Assembly: GCA_022747635.1 (NCBI GenBank)
Contig: JAKTNV010000006.1
Span: 72,083,590 to 72,147,589, forward strand
Reading direction: 5' to 3'
DNA from: Hetaerina americana
Taxonomy: Eukaryota > Arthropoda > Insecta > Odonata > Calopterygidae
Length of the DNA: 64,000 nt
Shown: piece after piece, positions 1-13,999 of the stretch
How the letters are laid out: every line of letters starts with the position of its first letter
Numbering within the stretch: position 1 is the first letter of the stretch
Program-made: the position numbers and the translations under genes
The notes under the pieces: model-generated
Database searches by the model: none
The model's input: the letters and a program-made list of their open reading frames with translations, nothing else
Told to the model about the DNA's origin: nothing

Positions 1-116
1 CAATCCGAAGTTAACATGCATAGAACAATGTTATTGAAATTGTTTTTCATTCCAAACTTCTAGTTAAATAGCTTTATGAAATTTTTACCAAGTATTTTCT
101 ATTTTCTTTACTGCAG

Positions 117-296
117 TGGAGTTTGCTAAGCTGTGTCCCCAAGGCCCAGGACGAGGTGATACTGGAGAAGATTTGAACGAATGCAATTTTATGACCAGTG
201 CTTGTGACAATGGTGAATGTATCAATACAGATGGGTCATACCGCTGTGAATGTCCAACTGGGTATGTTCTTGATCAAACGGGGAAGAAATGTATAG
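117..296 (+). CDS. Fibrillin exon: TB-domain tail plus cbEGF
   Basis: The acceptor is tttactgcag at 107-116 and the donor gtaagt starts at 297. Entry and exit are both phase 1. The first residues contain LCPQGPG, the usual last cysteine and linker of a TB domain, so the preceding exon outside the window should encode the rest of that domain. A cbEGF follows, with D-L-N-E-C and the hydroxylation-type motif [10 protein letters not shown]. An Arg-Gly-Asp tripeptide lies in the linker (152-160). Confidence 0.92.
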
Positions 297-1095
297 GTAA
301 GTACTTAGGCTTGTAGAAGGTTATTATGATTGTATCTGTAATGAATGTGTTTCACTTAACTGTGTGAAGAATACATTAATGTGTGCTTTGTGAAATGTAA
401 TGATTGGTGAAAATTGATTATTTGTGCATAAGCCTAAAAGCTGATTTTTTAAATACTTATCATGATATTAATGAACTGATTAATGGTAGTTATATGTATT
501 TATTAAATTTTGGCATGTGTTTAATATGTTTTCATACTTTTTGAAGATACTAAGGGGAATGATTTTTTTCTTCAATAATTGGTGATTTTAAGTACTCAAT
601 GTAGTGCCTTTTTAAATTTTTTCTTGCTGATTATGACTAACACTTTGAAACAATTTGATTTATCGTGATTCCAAATAAAGCGGTTCCTACATATGCAAAT
701 GCAATTACACGAATACTTCCTAAATAAATTACATGTCACTTCATTATCAATACATGTATTATCCTTTTAGAAAATGGTCAAGTGGAACATGAAATGTACA
801 ATTCTAATGTGACTGTACATTTGGTACTTCCTTCCAAGAATTTTCTTTTTATGGCCAAGGGTAGGGCCATCATTGTAACTTGATGGTAACTTATTGCATT
901 GGTAATGTGCTACCTTTTTCTTTGTGCCTCTGCAAGATGAAATGAAGGAATGGTCCTAAAATAGTGTCTTCTTACAGTTTATTCTTATGAGGATAGTTTG
1001 AAAAGTGTGCTCAACACTAGAGAGAAACACATCAGATATGTGCACAGATTGGTACACATCATACAATTATTTTTGGTTACTTGCATCCTTTGAAG

Positions 1096-1150
<55 letters not shown>

Positions 1151-4100
1151 GAATTTCAACCATATTGGCCTATTACTTTATTATACATTGGTCTCTTACT
1201 AATATTGGTTCATGTTAGGCTTTTGTTTGAATCAAACTAGTTGAGTGATTCCCAAAAATGAATGAAGGAGAAGTTAATGTGTTGATCAAACCTATTTATG
1301 AAAGACAAATCCTGCAGAAAAATTAAAGAGAAACTTGTAAACCATGTTGTAAGAAATATGTTCACAGTTGACTGCAATGTCTGACAAGAAGTCCTTTTCC
1401 ATCACTACAATGCCTCAGCTTTACTGACGTTGTGATCACAATTTTGATGTGTGTTATAAATCCAACTCATTCCCATCCCACTATTCTCCTGATGTTATTC
1501 CCTTTAGCTTCTTGTCGTCCAATATGAATAACTGGTGGGAAGATAATTTTATTCCAATGAGGAGAGACATTTGATTTTGGAATTAAATACTTATTTTGCA
1601 AATTTAAACCACTCATATTATTTTGGAAAGGATCAACAAGCTGGGGCAGCATTTAAAAATTTATAAGCCTAAATGGAGACTATGTTGAAAAATAAAAATG
1701 TTCTATCCCTAAAAGTGAAGTATGAAGTTCATTTTTGTGGACACGTTTCAAACCACCTTGTAAATCTTTGCTTTAAGGCATTTGCAGTAATTTTTGTCCA
1801 CTGTGATCTTTGTGGTATATGCAGTTGCATATATATATGATTTGATTGCTGATATGCTCTGAGATATAAAAAGATCTAGTTCACAGATGATATCCCAATA
1901 ATATTATAGAGAGACAACCTTGTAAATGTATATTTTTTTAATTCCCTTCTTCACGGTTAGAATATAATCAGTATTTATCCTATTAAGGAGATAAGTTGGT
2001 TCCAAAAATGGGGCTTCTGTGGTGACCACATTTGTAAGGGTCAAAAATCACCAAGTCAACATTTGAGCAAGGTTTTTTAAAATTTTTTGAGATATGGTGA
2101 ATAGTGATCTAAATAAGTATGTAAAATTTTCTATCCTTATTATTCTTAAAAACTAAATTACACTTTATGAACATTTATATTAGTATCAATAGCCTTGAGT
2201 CAGAAAGGGAGCAGATAACACTAAGACTTATAGAAAGGTACATAACACTCTTGTATACTTGCGACACCACCTTAGTCGGTCATAACAAAATCACTTCTAC
2301 ATAAGTACCCCTACATTTTTACAGGGATAATTTACATAAATTTACCTACCTTCTACCTGCATTATGTATGTGTGTGTGAATATGTGTATAGATGTATATA
2401 ATTTAGGAAAAAAATTATTTTTCATTTTTAAAGTAAAGCTCACTTTCATTTTTGACTACAGTTATTTTTATAACATTTTAAGTTGAATAGCAATAGCCTT
2501 GTCAATTGTTATAATAGTTTTTTAAATTTGATGCAATTGCGAGTACTGATAATTTACTAAATATATGTGCGCTGTTCAATAAGTCCTTAGAAAAACTATA
2601 TAAACATTATTTTGGGTAGATATTTTTTTATTTTTCAACATGATATCCTTTTAGCTTAATAAACTTTTCCCACTGATTCTCTAACTTTTTTAAGCCATCC
2701 AGACAGTATCGTTTTGGAAGGTCCTCAAAATAGGCATCTGTGTTGGTGATAACCTCCATTTTTCCCCTAATTTTGGGAAAACATAGAATTAAATTGATTA
2801 AGAAAGACTTTTTGGGTGGCATCATCATCAGAAATATTTCTGGAATTTTCCATGCTTTATGATAGTTTCTTGTGGTGACACCTCTGATGCACATTGAAAA
2901 AAGGCCGTAGTGATAATTTCCAGTGGATAGATTTTGTAGGAAATCCAAAAATTACTGCTTTCATCTACTATGTTCTGTATAAAATTTTGTGTTCTTCATA
3001 TAAATTGCTTTCGAGTTGTCATGCCCACAAAAAACCATCACCTATGTATAAACACGAGGACAAACATCAATAGGAAAATGGTCAAAATGTGCAAAGATGG
3101 GTTCAGAAAATGTATTTCAGGAAAAACCCCTAGCTTAAAGCTTTGGCAAAAACAATAATTTCTCCAAAATGTAATTTTATTATTTTTATCATTTTACTGA
3201 TACCAGGCCTATTCCTCATTTAATCTTCATGGGCGCCTTTTGATCTTTCTCAATTCATATCTCTGATATATAATGCTTACCTCTTTTGGGTGTTTTTCTT
3301 TCTGCACTCTATTTTCACCATCTCTCTCTCTCTCTCTCTCTCAGGATTGTGAGATATTTTCATATGTAATCATTGCTCCTATGTATTAATGTGGTTCTCA
3401 TCCTTCATCTTGTTCATAGCAAATCATTCATTTTCATTTTGCTTAAAACCATTACATATGTACATTGTGAAAGTAATTTTTTAATGGTGGAAATGAAAAT
3501 ACTGAATTTTTCAGATGACAATGAGTGCTTACATGGAAATGTATGTGGGAATGGCACATGCTCTAATGTTGTGGGTGGTTTTGAGTGCGCCTGTGATGAT
3601 GGTTTTACTCCTGGACCCATGCAGGTGATTGTAAAACAACTTTACAAAGCCAACAATCCTAATGATTCTTACTTAAATTTATATTTATAATGATTTGCTC
3701 CGCTCCAACTTACTTGTCAAATAGGTCTGTGAGGATATCAATGAATGCCAGGAAATGGGAAATCAATGTGCGTTCAGGTGTCACAATGTTCCTGGTTCAT
3801 TCCGATGCATCTGTCCTTATGGGTATGCTTTGGCACCTGATGGAAGACATTGCCAAGGTCAGGATAACCTTTCATTGTTCTGTAGAACAAAGTCTGTTAA
3901 AGTACATTTAAAAGTATAAGTATTTATTTAATGAATGGGTAATCAACTGTGGATAAAAATATTAGTTTTTTCAAATTTTGAAAATATATGGGTTTAATGT
4001 CTTAGGGTATATATTAACAGCACAAGATCAGTGATTGATTGTGTTTCTCATCAGCATTGTTTTGTGATATTTAAGAATTCTCTTGCCTACACTGTACAGT

Positions 4101-7100
4101 GAGATGATTGCACCAAACAAATCAACAATATGGAAACTAAACATTTATTTGTTCCCTCATCAATGTTTGAAACTAATGACATATCGCAAAGTCAGATCTG
4201 TCAAGAAATGAGTCCAAAATAGTACATCTAAAATAGTATATGATGCAATTATGACTATCAAGAGTATATTTGATTTGATTTTGTTAAAAAAATAAAAATG
4301 TTTTGGAATAAAATCATAGAATCATCATCATCAGAGAATAATGTGTATTTCTGACTATGTGTTAGATAATTCTACAATTACATTTTAATTCAAGACCTAA
4401 TCTTTGATGAGGTAATCTAATTCATCTTAAATATTTATGATATTGTAAATTGGAAACTCAGTTTGCAGTCAGTTTCCACTGTATTTTCATTTACTGGCAA
4501 CGGGACGAAGTTTATCATGACAACTGTGGTGGGGATTAGGTGACTTGGTAGAATTAGAAAGCTCTGAGGCTTTATTGCTTCTGTAAAACTACAGGCATAA
4601 TACTATTGTTGGTAGTATCAACTGGTATTTTCATGGATCTCCAACATACTTGTTATTATATTTTGATTCTTCAAACATAACTTTTACAATGGAAGAATTT
4701 GCTTGTGAATTCCAATTATTGCTTAAAATTGGATTTGTAAGTAGTAAGAGTTGCAATTGATAACTGAAGAAAGGAGGCTCAGGTAAATACAGAGCTTGTG
4801 TACAGAGTGGAGGTAGATTTTGGAGTTAATAATAGTCCGATTGAATAAAATGAATGGTGTTTACAGTGCCATACTCTGATGCTCATCCCCAAGTTCTCAA
4901 CCCACACACACTCATGGCCCCTAAGTGGGCTGTCTTATTTGAAGGCTACAGGTTGAAGTAATTTTTTAAAGGATCAATGCATTGGTATCCCTCCAGTTAC
5001 TGAGTAAAGGGAAAGTGGAAATGTTGAAAATGATAATAAGGCGATTAGAATATTTTCACATTTAACTCGCAAAGCATATATGCCACATACATATTATGAA
5101 TAGGTATTATCATAGGAGTATATATACACCAAAAATAACAATTTTTATTGGACACTAAAATTCATGATTGTAATAAAAATTTGGCATACCTTCTGATTCT
5201 GTTAATTAAAACATTGTCCTGTCAGAACTGCTGCAATTAATGAATTGAGATAAATAAGGGTATTCCAATCATTATGAATGCCCATTATAATTCACATTAT
5301 GATTCTATTGATCTCTGGTTGAAGCTTTAGCTTGTTCATTGAACTGCAATTAAAGTAACAAAATAATTGGAATAATTGTTCTATTTTAGGCATTTTGATA
5401 TTGTTTATGTCTTCATGGAACTCAAGCTAGTTGTGAATTCCTATGGAGATCATTTTTCCTAACTTTTCTTTAATTGTATAAATATAGGCAAAAATTTATT
5501 CCTAGAAATTTTATAAATATCAGTGTAAAATGTAATCATACTTCAGTTCAAGCAGCAACAAGATCATTGCAATCGAAAGTTAACCTACTGATATTTGGCA
5601 AAACTAACTCATGAGGACTCTATAAAACTCTATGAATAACGAATAGGCAAATTGATATTGGTAATTTGAAGTAAATACTTACAGGAAAGGGCAAAGGGAA
5701 GTAGTAATGAATTACAAAGAATGATGGAGTCATGAAGCCTCTGCTAGATTACATATACAGTTGACTGTCATATATAAAAATGCATTGCTTTAATTAAATA
5801 ATTCACAGAGACTTAATTGTTATCAGCTGGGACATGAAGCATTATAAAACGTTTCTACTGTGTTGGAATGTTACAAACTTTTGTATTTTTCTAATTTGAG
5901 TGTGTAGAATTGTATTTTTTGTTTGTTACCATAACCCAAGAGTCATCCTTGCTTGAAACATTTGCCTTAAATTTGAAACCAGAGTGGCACATCGTTTTAT
6001 TAATTTCCAAGTTTGTTTTTTTTAATACAAGTGCATGCAATTAGTATTCACTTAATATTCTTTTGTTTTTTAATATTTACAAATGTCACTCTCATTTGAG
6101 ATATTCAGAAGTGCTGAAAAATGATGTGACTTAACAGTGGAATATTGCATTAAATGTTAATCAGGTGATTACTGATGCATTAGTCATTGAACGCAGTACT
6201 TTGAAAATTGATTTGATGGGCCACTTTTTTGGGATTCAACAAGTCCCTAACATTTTATAGTTTTTCTAGTTAGAAAAAAACTATACCACTCCATGTATTA
6301 ATTATTACACAATTGCAAAAAGCTCCAAACCAGTTGTCATTGACATTGCAAAGGAGCAAAGTAATTAAATCAAAAGGAGTATACTAATGTAAATAATATG
6401 TAAGTTTATAGAAATCATAATGTATATTTTTTCAAATTCTGAGTTAAGTGTTCAACTATGAAAAAGTGTGACTTGCTGAGTAACTTAAGTAATCACTAAT
6501 CACATCTCGATCTGATTGCAGGACAATTGCGTTGGTTAACCATGCATCATATTATCTCTTAACCCAATAGAAAATCAGATACAGCAATATGCTTTTAACA
6601 CCAAAGTTCAAAAGCAACAACTTAATATGAATATCAAAAACATTTAGTCCGTATTCACGAGTTTTAAAAATTTTGATTTTCGTCTAATTGATTATGTTTA
6701 TACTTAAAAAGTTTGACTTAAATAATGGAGCTATTTTCGACCAAATGATTACTGATTGGTGTAAAGGCCAATTGTAAATTTAAGAAAAAACCCAATTTTT
6801 GAAATGATCCCATTTATGTAAATCTGAATAATAGGGGTAAAGAACAAAAGTTTATGCATAATTTTCCCTGAAAAAATTTGATTAATAATTGCCTTCATGA
6901 ATGCCTCATTCCATTTCAACAATTACATTTTTAAGTCTTATGTCTGTAATATGAATTAAATTCTAATTTTAGTCTTCTTTATTTAATTACTTTCGATAGC
7001 CTGAATTAATTTATTCAAAGAAATTTAAGGATAGGTTAATATTAGAATGTTAGGAAAGATTTAGTTTTGGTTGCTCTTTAGAAATGGTTTAAGTTTACAA

Positions 7101-10100
7101 TCTTCTATATTTCATGCTGCAGATGTCAATGAGTGCGTAACTCCTGCCAACAACTGTAAATTTGCTTGCAAGAACCTGATTGGTACATTCATGTGCATTT
7201 GTCCTGAGGGCTATCAACAAGTTGGCCTTGTTGATGACTGTCGTGATGTTAATGAATGCATGAATGATCACAACACATGTCGCAATGGTCACTGTGTCAA
7301 CACTCAAGGTGGCTATCGGTGTGACTGTTTTGAAGGATTTGAAGTGGCTCCTGATGGAAAGCAGTGCATTGGTGAGACAATTAGAGATGACTAGTGCATT
7401 AAAGATATATTTTAATATGACTTGCTGGTAATTGATGTTTCAGTTAAGATTATATGTTCCAGTCTCAATCCTTATACTTTGAAGTTTTGCGGCATAGATT
7501 TTTCATTGTGTCATTCAAATGTTTTCATTACCATATTGGGTAATTAAACACAGCATTAGTGATTCAAGAGGTAATTTTGTAGCTGGTAAAGTAATCAGCT
7601 GACTCATTTACTACAACCTTGTCAAATTATTTTTATTAGTAATAATTTTACAAGCATTATGTAGCTTAGTCATTGCTTAAGATAGAAAAAGTGCTTAGCG
7701 TTCTGTAAATAAAATGACAAGTGATTATTTAAGAAAGTTCTAAGTATCTTATTTTTTATCGAAATGGAGTTTTAATTGTATTTCAAAGTTGGACTACCTC
7801 GAAAGAGAGAGCATATAGTCTCTTGAACTTTGAGAAAATTAAAGTTATATTTTCTTCTGCTGCAAGGACTATGTGATGATCTATTTCATGATTTCGGTGA
7901 AGGAACTTGTGTGTCCCAACATAATGAATATAATTATTTTCTTGTATTTTAACATGTTATATTTGAGTTTAACTTCAAAGCCATAAATTTTTATGAATGT
8001 TTCTGATCTTTTAACATTTTTTAATGTTTCTATGCATTTCACCACTAAATTAGATTTTTTATTTATTACTTTATTAATGACTTATAGATGTAACATGTAG
8101 TAGGTACCTACATACGAGTAGGTGCCTACATCATAATGTCATTGACTTCATGTCATCCCAAATTTTACTCAAAGACATTGAGTCCTTTTGGTGCTGACAC
8201 TTTGTAAAAACTTTAAATTATGAGATTGCTTGTTTATTTTGTGTTGACATCTTATTCGTACATTTCCTCATTCCTTTTTATTTTTGGATTGAAACATTAT
8301 CTGGTGATATACATCTGTAAATTCAGTAGGTAATCCTGCTACCTCAGTCTAGCGTTTAATAATTCACCCTTCAAAGTAAGTCATCATGAGGTTCTCCTTC
8401 AGGCTAGTCATGATTTCTTATTCAGGCATGGGTATTTTTTATACTTTTGTTCCTTGGAATCCTGATGTAAAATTTAAAATGATTTGTGGGATCCTATAGT
8501 GAAGCACATAGGCCACCAGGTGGTCATCCAGTAAAATAGTGCTTTTGCCTACAGTACTCTTTATTTGAAACTTTATGTACAAATACAGTCTATCATATTG
8601 GGCTTTCAGATAGAAGAGTTGGTTATTGTTTCCGCCAGTTGATGGCTGGTAAGTGCACTAGCCATACAGATGGCTTGATGAAAGTTACAAGGGCCGATTG
8701 CTGTTGTACCATGGGAGCAGCTTGGGGGCCTCGTTGCCAGCCTTGCCCAAGTTCCAGATCAGAAGAATACAAGCAGTTATGCATGGAAACTGGAATGTCC
8801 ATTGATGGAAAAGGTAACTAAAGCATCATAACTAAAGCTCAGTATTCATAAATAAAACCTTAATTTGATGATCTTTCAAGTCACAAAAATTGTATGAAAT
8901 TGATATTATGCTTTTTTGATCCAGTGGGTTTTTAATGAATTTTGATAATGAAGGAATGTACATATTTACAAGTAATAAATTGCTGGACATTTCTGTAAGC
9001 TCTAATGTAGGGGCTATCGGGTGAGCAAGTGAAAGAGCATGGCCATTGAGCAAAGGTGGGGTGGGATAAATAAGTTTCACGGCTTCCTGACTTGCAGAAT
9101 GACAGGCACTCACCCTCCATAGTGTTATATATTAAGCTAGAATTTAAACTGATAACAGCGCTGTACAGCAAAGTTGAATCGTTATCGGGAAGTAAGAAAG
9201 GAAGAGCTATGCTAACAGTTAGAGATAAGGCGGGTAAGGTAATAGTTGACGCAGGAAAGATCCAAGAGAGATGGAAGGAGTATATAGAAGAACTGTATAG
9301 TAAGGAACTCAGACCAACAAAGTTAGACATTGAAAAAGAAAATGACATAGAGGAAGACAGCTTAGGTCCAGGCGTACTAGACAATGAGATAGAAAGGGCA
9401 TTAAGGGAGATGAAACTAAATAAGATCGTGGGGGTAGATAACATTCCCGTGGAACTTTTAAAATGCTTAGGAAAATGTGAGAGGAAGAGGCTATATGGGT
9501 TGATTTGTAGTATCTATGAGGAAGGAATCTGGCCGGACGACTTTGTGAGATCAGTTTTAGTTCCTATTCCGAAAAAGGTAAAGGCTGCGTCATGTGAGGA
9601 CTATAGGACAATTGGTTTGATATCCCACGCAGCTAAAGTTGTTCTCAGGATCATAAACAAAAGGATAGAGAGTAGGGCAAATGATTACTTAGGGGATGAT
9701 CAGTTTGGGTTTAGGGAGGGGAGAGGTACGCGTGATGCTATTGCAGTAATGAGATTATTAATCAAGAGGAATATAGAACACAGCCAGGAGGTATTTGCCT
9801 GTTTCGTAGATTTTGAAAAAGCGTTTGATAGAGTGAATTGGGAAAAACTAATGAGTATTCTGCAGAAAATAGGAATAGATTGGAGGGAAAGGAGGCTAAT
9901 CCGCAACCTGTACATGTCTCAGTCTGCTCAGGTGCGGGTGGGAAACGGGGAGTCAGGATGGGCAGTGTTAGGAAGAGGTGTAAGGCAGGGTTGCCCATTA
10001 TCACCGTTGCTGTTCAACCTGTATGCAGAGGAAATGATCCAAGAGGCATGGGAAGAACTCGAGGTAGAAATGAAAGTGGGCGGGGAATTCGTAAAATCAG

Positions 10101-13100
10101 TTAGGTTTGCTGATGACCAAGCTTTAGTTTGTCAGTCAGCCAAGGGGCTGCAAGCATTGCTGAGTGAATTGGAAATTCAGTGCGACAGGTATGGGATGAG
10201 AATCAATATTAATAAAACAAAGGTTATGCGATTTTCTAAAAAGAAAAAGGCCAAGCTTAACATTAAAATAGGAGGGCAAAAACTAGAGCAGGTAGAACAG
10301 TTTACGTATCTCCGTAGTGTTTTGGACCAACACGGTCAAAGTAGTAGGGACATAAGGAGAAGAATTGCGCTAGGCAAAGAGGCTTTCACAAGGAGGAGGG
10401 AGTTGATGATGGGGACTTTGAGTAAAGATGTTAAGAAAAGACTCGTAAAAACTTTGATATGGAGCGTAGCTATGTACGGTGCGGAAACGTGGTCATTGAA
10501 GCAGGAGGATAGACGTAGATTGGAGGCTTTTGAAATGTGGGTGTGGAGAAGAATGGAGAAGGTGAAATGGACAGAGAAGAAAACAAATGAGGAAGTACTT
10601 GGTATGGTGGGCGAAGAGAGGGGTTTGTTGGGAGCAATCCTATGGAGGCAGGAAAAGTGGATGAAGGGGGTGTTGACCGGCAGTGGGATGTTGAAGATTG
10701 TGATAGAGGGTAGAATGTTGGGCAAACCAGGAAAGGGAAGGAACAGGATAGGGATGTTGGACGTGATGAAGGGAGGAAGAAAGTACTCAGAGATGAAGAG
10801 GGACCTGATATAGAGTAGGATGATTGATTTTGTGTATTGTTAGGAGTAATAAAATATTTGTTTGGTAGTTGTGTCCACCCAAAAACCTACCTTAACCGGT
10901 AGATTACCTTAAAAAAAACATATACTGTGTTTTTAGTGGTAAATAACCGTACACCCCTCAATTATATTTGCTGCTGTGAGCACTGTAGTTTTATACAGTG
11001 TTGATATGAAAATAAGCAGTTTAATGCCAATAGTACCAAATGTTTGTGCAGTATTTTAAGTTAGCACCAATGTACACAGGAAGGAATGCGTTAAGGATAG
11101 ATAATTGCAAATAAGTGAAAATTTTTTACCCATGTGATCTTTCTTCTTCAGATATTGATGAGTGTATGACCATACCTGATCTGTGCCGGAATGGAAGGTG
11201 TATAAATACCATGGGATCATATCGCTGTATTTGTAATAAGGGCTACAAACCAGATCCTACTGGAACACGCTGTATTGGTATGGAACAGCTTACTATTATA
11301 CTCACAAAAGTGGAGTGGATACAAATAAATTTTTAATGAAACTTCTGTTGGCTTAAGTACTAATTCTGTTTATTTCATTGTAGATATCAATGAATGTGAA
11401 CTTTCTCAGTCGCCATGCAAGTTTTCATGCCAGAACACTGATGGGAGCTATGTTTGCTCCTGTCCCCCTGGTCACGTACTCAATCCAGATGGTGTCAGCT
11501 GTAGGGATCTTGATGAGTGTGCTACAGGCCGCCACACTTGTCATCATGACTGTATAAATACTCAAGGCAGCTACAAATGTGGCTGTCCAAAAGGATATAA
11601 CCAAGTGGGAGATCATTGCACAGGTTAGATACCATGTCATATTCACAGTGCTATTAATGAGAGTTCCAGGCTTTGGTTTTTTGAAAACATTTAAAACATA
11701 AGATGAGATTCTCTTGAATGTAAATGTTTGCCCCCATTCACCCATATTTTTTTAATTCAAGCAGTGAACATGCATCATCAGATATTTCTGTAGACTTTAG
11801 CAAAAGGGTGGGGAGTCTAGGTACATGCTTTCTACAATGCACATAATTTTGTTAATTATTTCCTTTCTACATCATTATGAGAATGTTGTCTTTTCTGTTT
11901 TGGAATTTTGAAGTAAACTCCCACTAGGTAACAATGCCAAAAAATAGAAGATTAAGGGCATTTCATCAATGAATGATTATAACAAGAATTAAGTTTGATT
12001 CTTTCTTAAATGTGGAACCATGGCCAGGCTTCTCCTGGGCACAGTTCCACATTTAAGTCAGTGCCAGGGAGAGGACACAGCATCCCTGGGATGATGCTGA
12101 GTCCTCTCCTCTCTGTAGCAAAGGCACCTGATTTATACTCCTCATCTCTAGATTCCTAAAAGGTCACTGTGTATGTGTTTCTATGCTGTACTCTGTCTTA
12201 TATTAGTCATGGTATTGTATTTCAAATATCGATTGAAATTCTAAATGACAACACATATTCATTAAGATTTACTTGAAATTTCCCTTGGGATAGTTCATGA
12301 CCCTATGAGTGATTTTACTCGTACATGTAGTTCCAAAGTTGATTTTCATTTTTTACTATTTTCAAGTAAATTTCCAATTAATTCCATTAATATTTTATGT
12401 GTGTATATTAAGGGATATAAATTTGTGTCAGCTCTAATATTTCAAATGCAAAGCTCTAAATGGTTGCTTATAATTTCTGTAGATGCAAATTTGTTATGAT
12501 AAACATTATCCTGTCCTTGGGTTATTTTAAATATGTGACAAATTATCTTACCATTTTGTGTTTTTTTCATAGATATTAATGAATGCACAGATCAGAGTGG
12601 CATCTGCCCTCCACCTGGAAATTGCATCAACACCCTGGGAAGTTTCAGATGCATTTGCCCGAGGGGCTTCAAATTGGATTCTTCTGGATCCTATTGCACT
12701 GATATGGATGAGTGCACAGATGATTCCAAGTGCCAATATGGTTGTCAGGTAAATAAATTACTATTATAGCCTTGTCCTAGCCTATTTTTCTGTTTTGATA
12801 TAAAACATTCAAGAAAAAATAAATTAACCCAAATATGCTAAAAAAATCTTTCTAAATGCCAAAAAATATAGTTGCCCAAGTTAAGCCACCATTAAGAATA
12901 GTTGAAATGTTTCTACATCAACTAGTAATAATTTTGCTGGAAATAATTCTATATTTGTGCACCCTGGAAGATTATGAAAACTCTTGAGAACAGATAATTT
13001 TAATTTACATAAAAAAGAAAGGCACCCAATGTTTTTAAAAAACGAATTCCATTATTTTCATATTAGCAAGTTTTTAGCAGTGTGTACATTTGGGGTAATT

Positions 13101-13352
13101 AATGCACAGTCATTATACTTTTTGTGATTATTTTTTGCAGAACATATTGGGAAGCTTCCGCTGTGCATGTCCTGAGGGATTTCTCCAGCACTTCTACTAT
13201 AACCAGTGTGTTGATGACAATGAATGTGCTCAGTCACCATGTGGCTCTGGTACCTGCTTTAACACAATTGGAAGCTACCGGTGTGGTTGCCCTGATGGTT
13301 ATCAATTTGATAATGCACTCATGGTCTGTGTTCAGGTAAAATGCACAAGGTT

Positions 13353-13428
<76 letters not shown>

Positions 13429-13567
13429 TGATTTCGTCAAAAAATATAACAAGGAAATGTTGAATAAAAAACTTGGACAGCAACAAACAATATAAGAACA
13501 CATGAAAAGAACACACACGTTTCATCTTGGGAATGACAATTGAGGTGGTTTTCCAGAAATATATATA

Positions 13568-13650
<83 letters not shown>

Positions 13651-13933
13651 TATTTATTTATTTGTGTGTGTGGGTCGCGGTAGTCTAGTGGGTAGAGCGT
13701 TGGACAGCTGACTGGAGGGTCCCGGTTCGATTCTTGGGCAAGGTACTCAGGGCACCTGTAGCTCCACCCAAGTTATGTATACCAGGTCTTCCTAGGAAAC
13801 CATAACCGGCACAGGGAAAGGAACTGGCCCCCCTACCCTGATGTGTGAATTTCACACGCCGTCGGGCTTAGTACTGGGTGAACTCTACCATCACCTACCA
13901 AACTGACCTTTGGGTTGATTACTGTGTTTATGG

Positions 13934-13999
<66 letters not shown>

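Larger units (their letters stand above)
297..3514 (+). other. Fibrillin intron with mariner relic and simple repeats
   Basis: AT-rich, CpG-poor, no further exon seen. It holds the AC array at 1098-1149, a mariner transposase remnant on the minus strand near 2571-2860, and a TC array at 3321-3342. Confidence 0.85.
11624..12572 (+). other. Fibrillin intron with two hairpins
   Basis: 949 nt. Contains two neighbouring inverted repeats at 12005-12057 and 12068-12109. No exon is seen. Confidence 0.8.

Noticed and set aside
1005..1202. Open frame rich in Thr-His
   Set aside because: Produced by the AC microsatellite.
13671..13740. A tRNA gene at the start of SINE copy a
   Set aside because: A and B boxes are present but a full cloverleaf is not, and the same head recurs with the same body in two other places.
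13353..13996. Long open frames of alternating Tyr/Ile
   Set aside because: They come from TA dinucleotide arrays, which have no stop in some frames. The same holds for 46119-46229 and 52324-53293.
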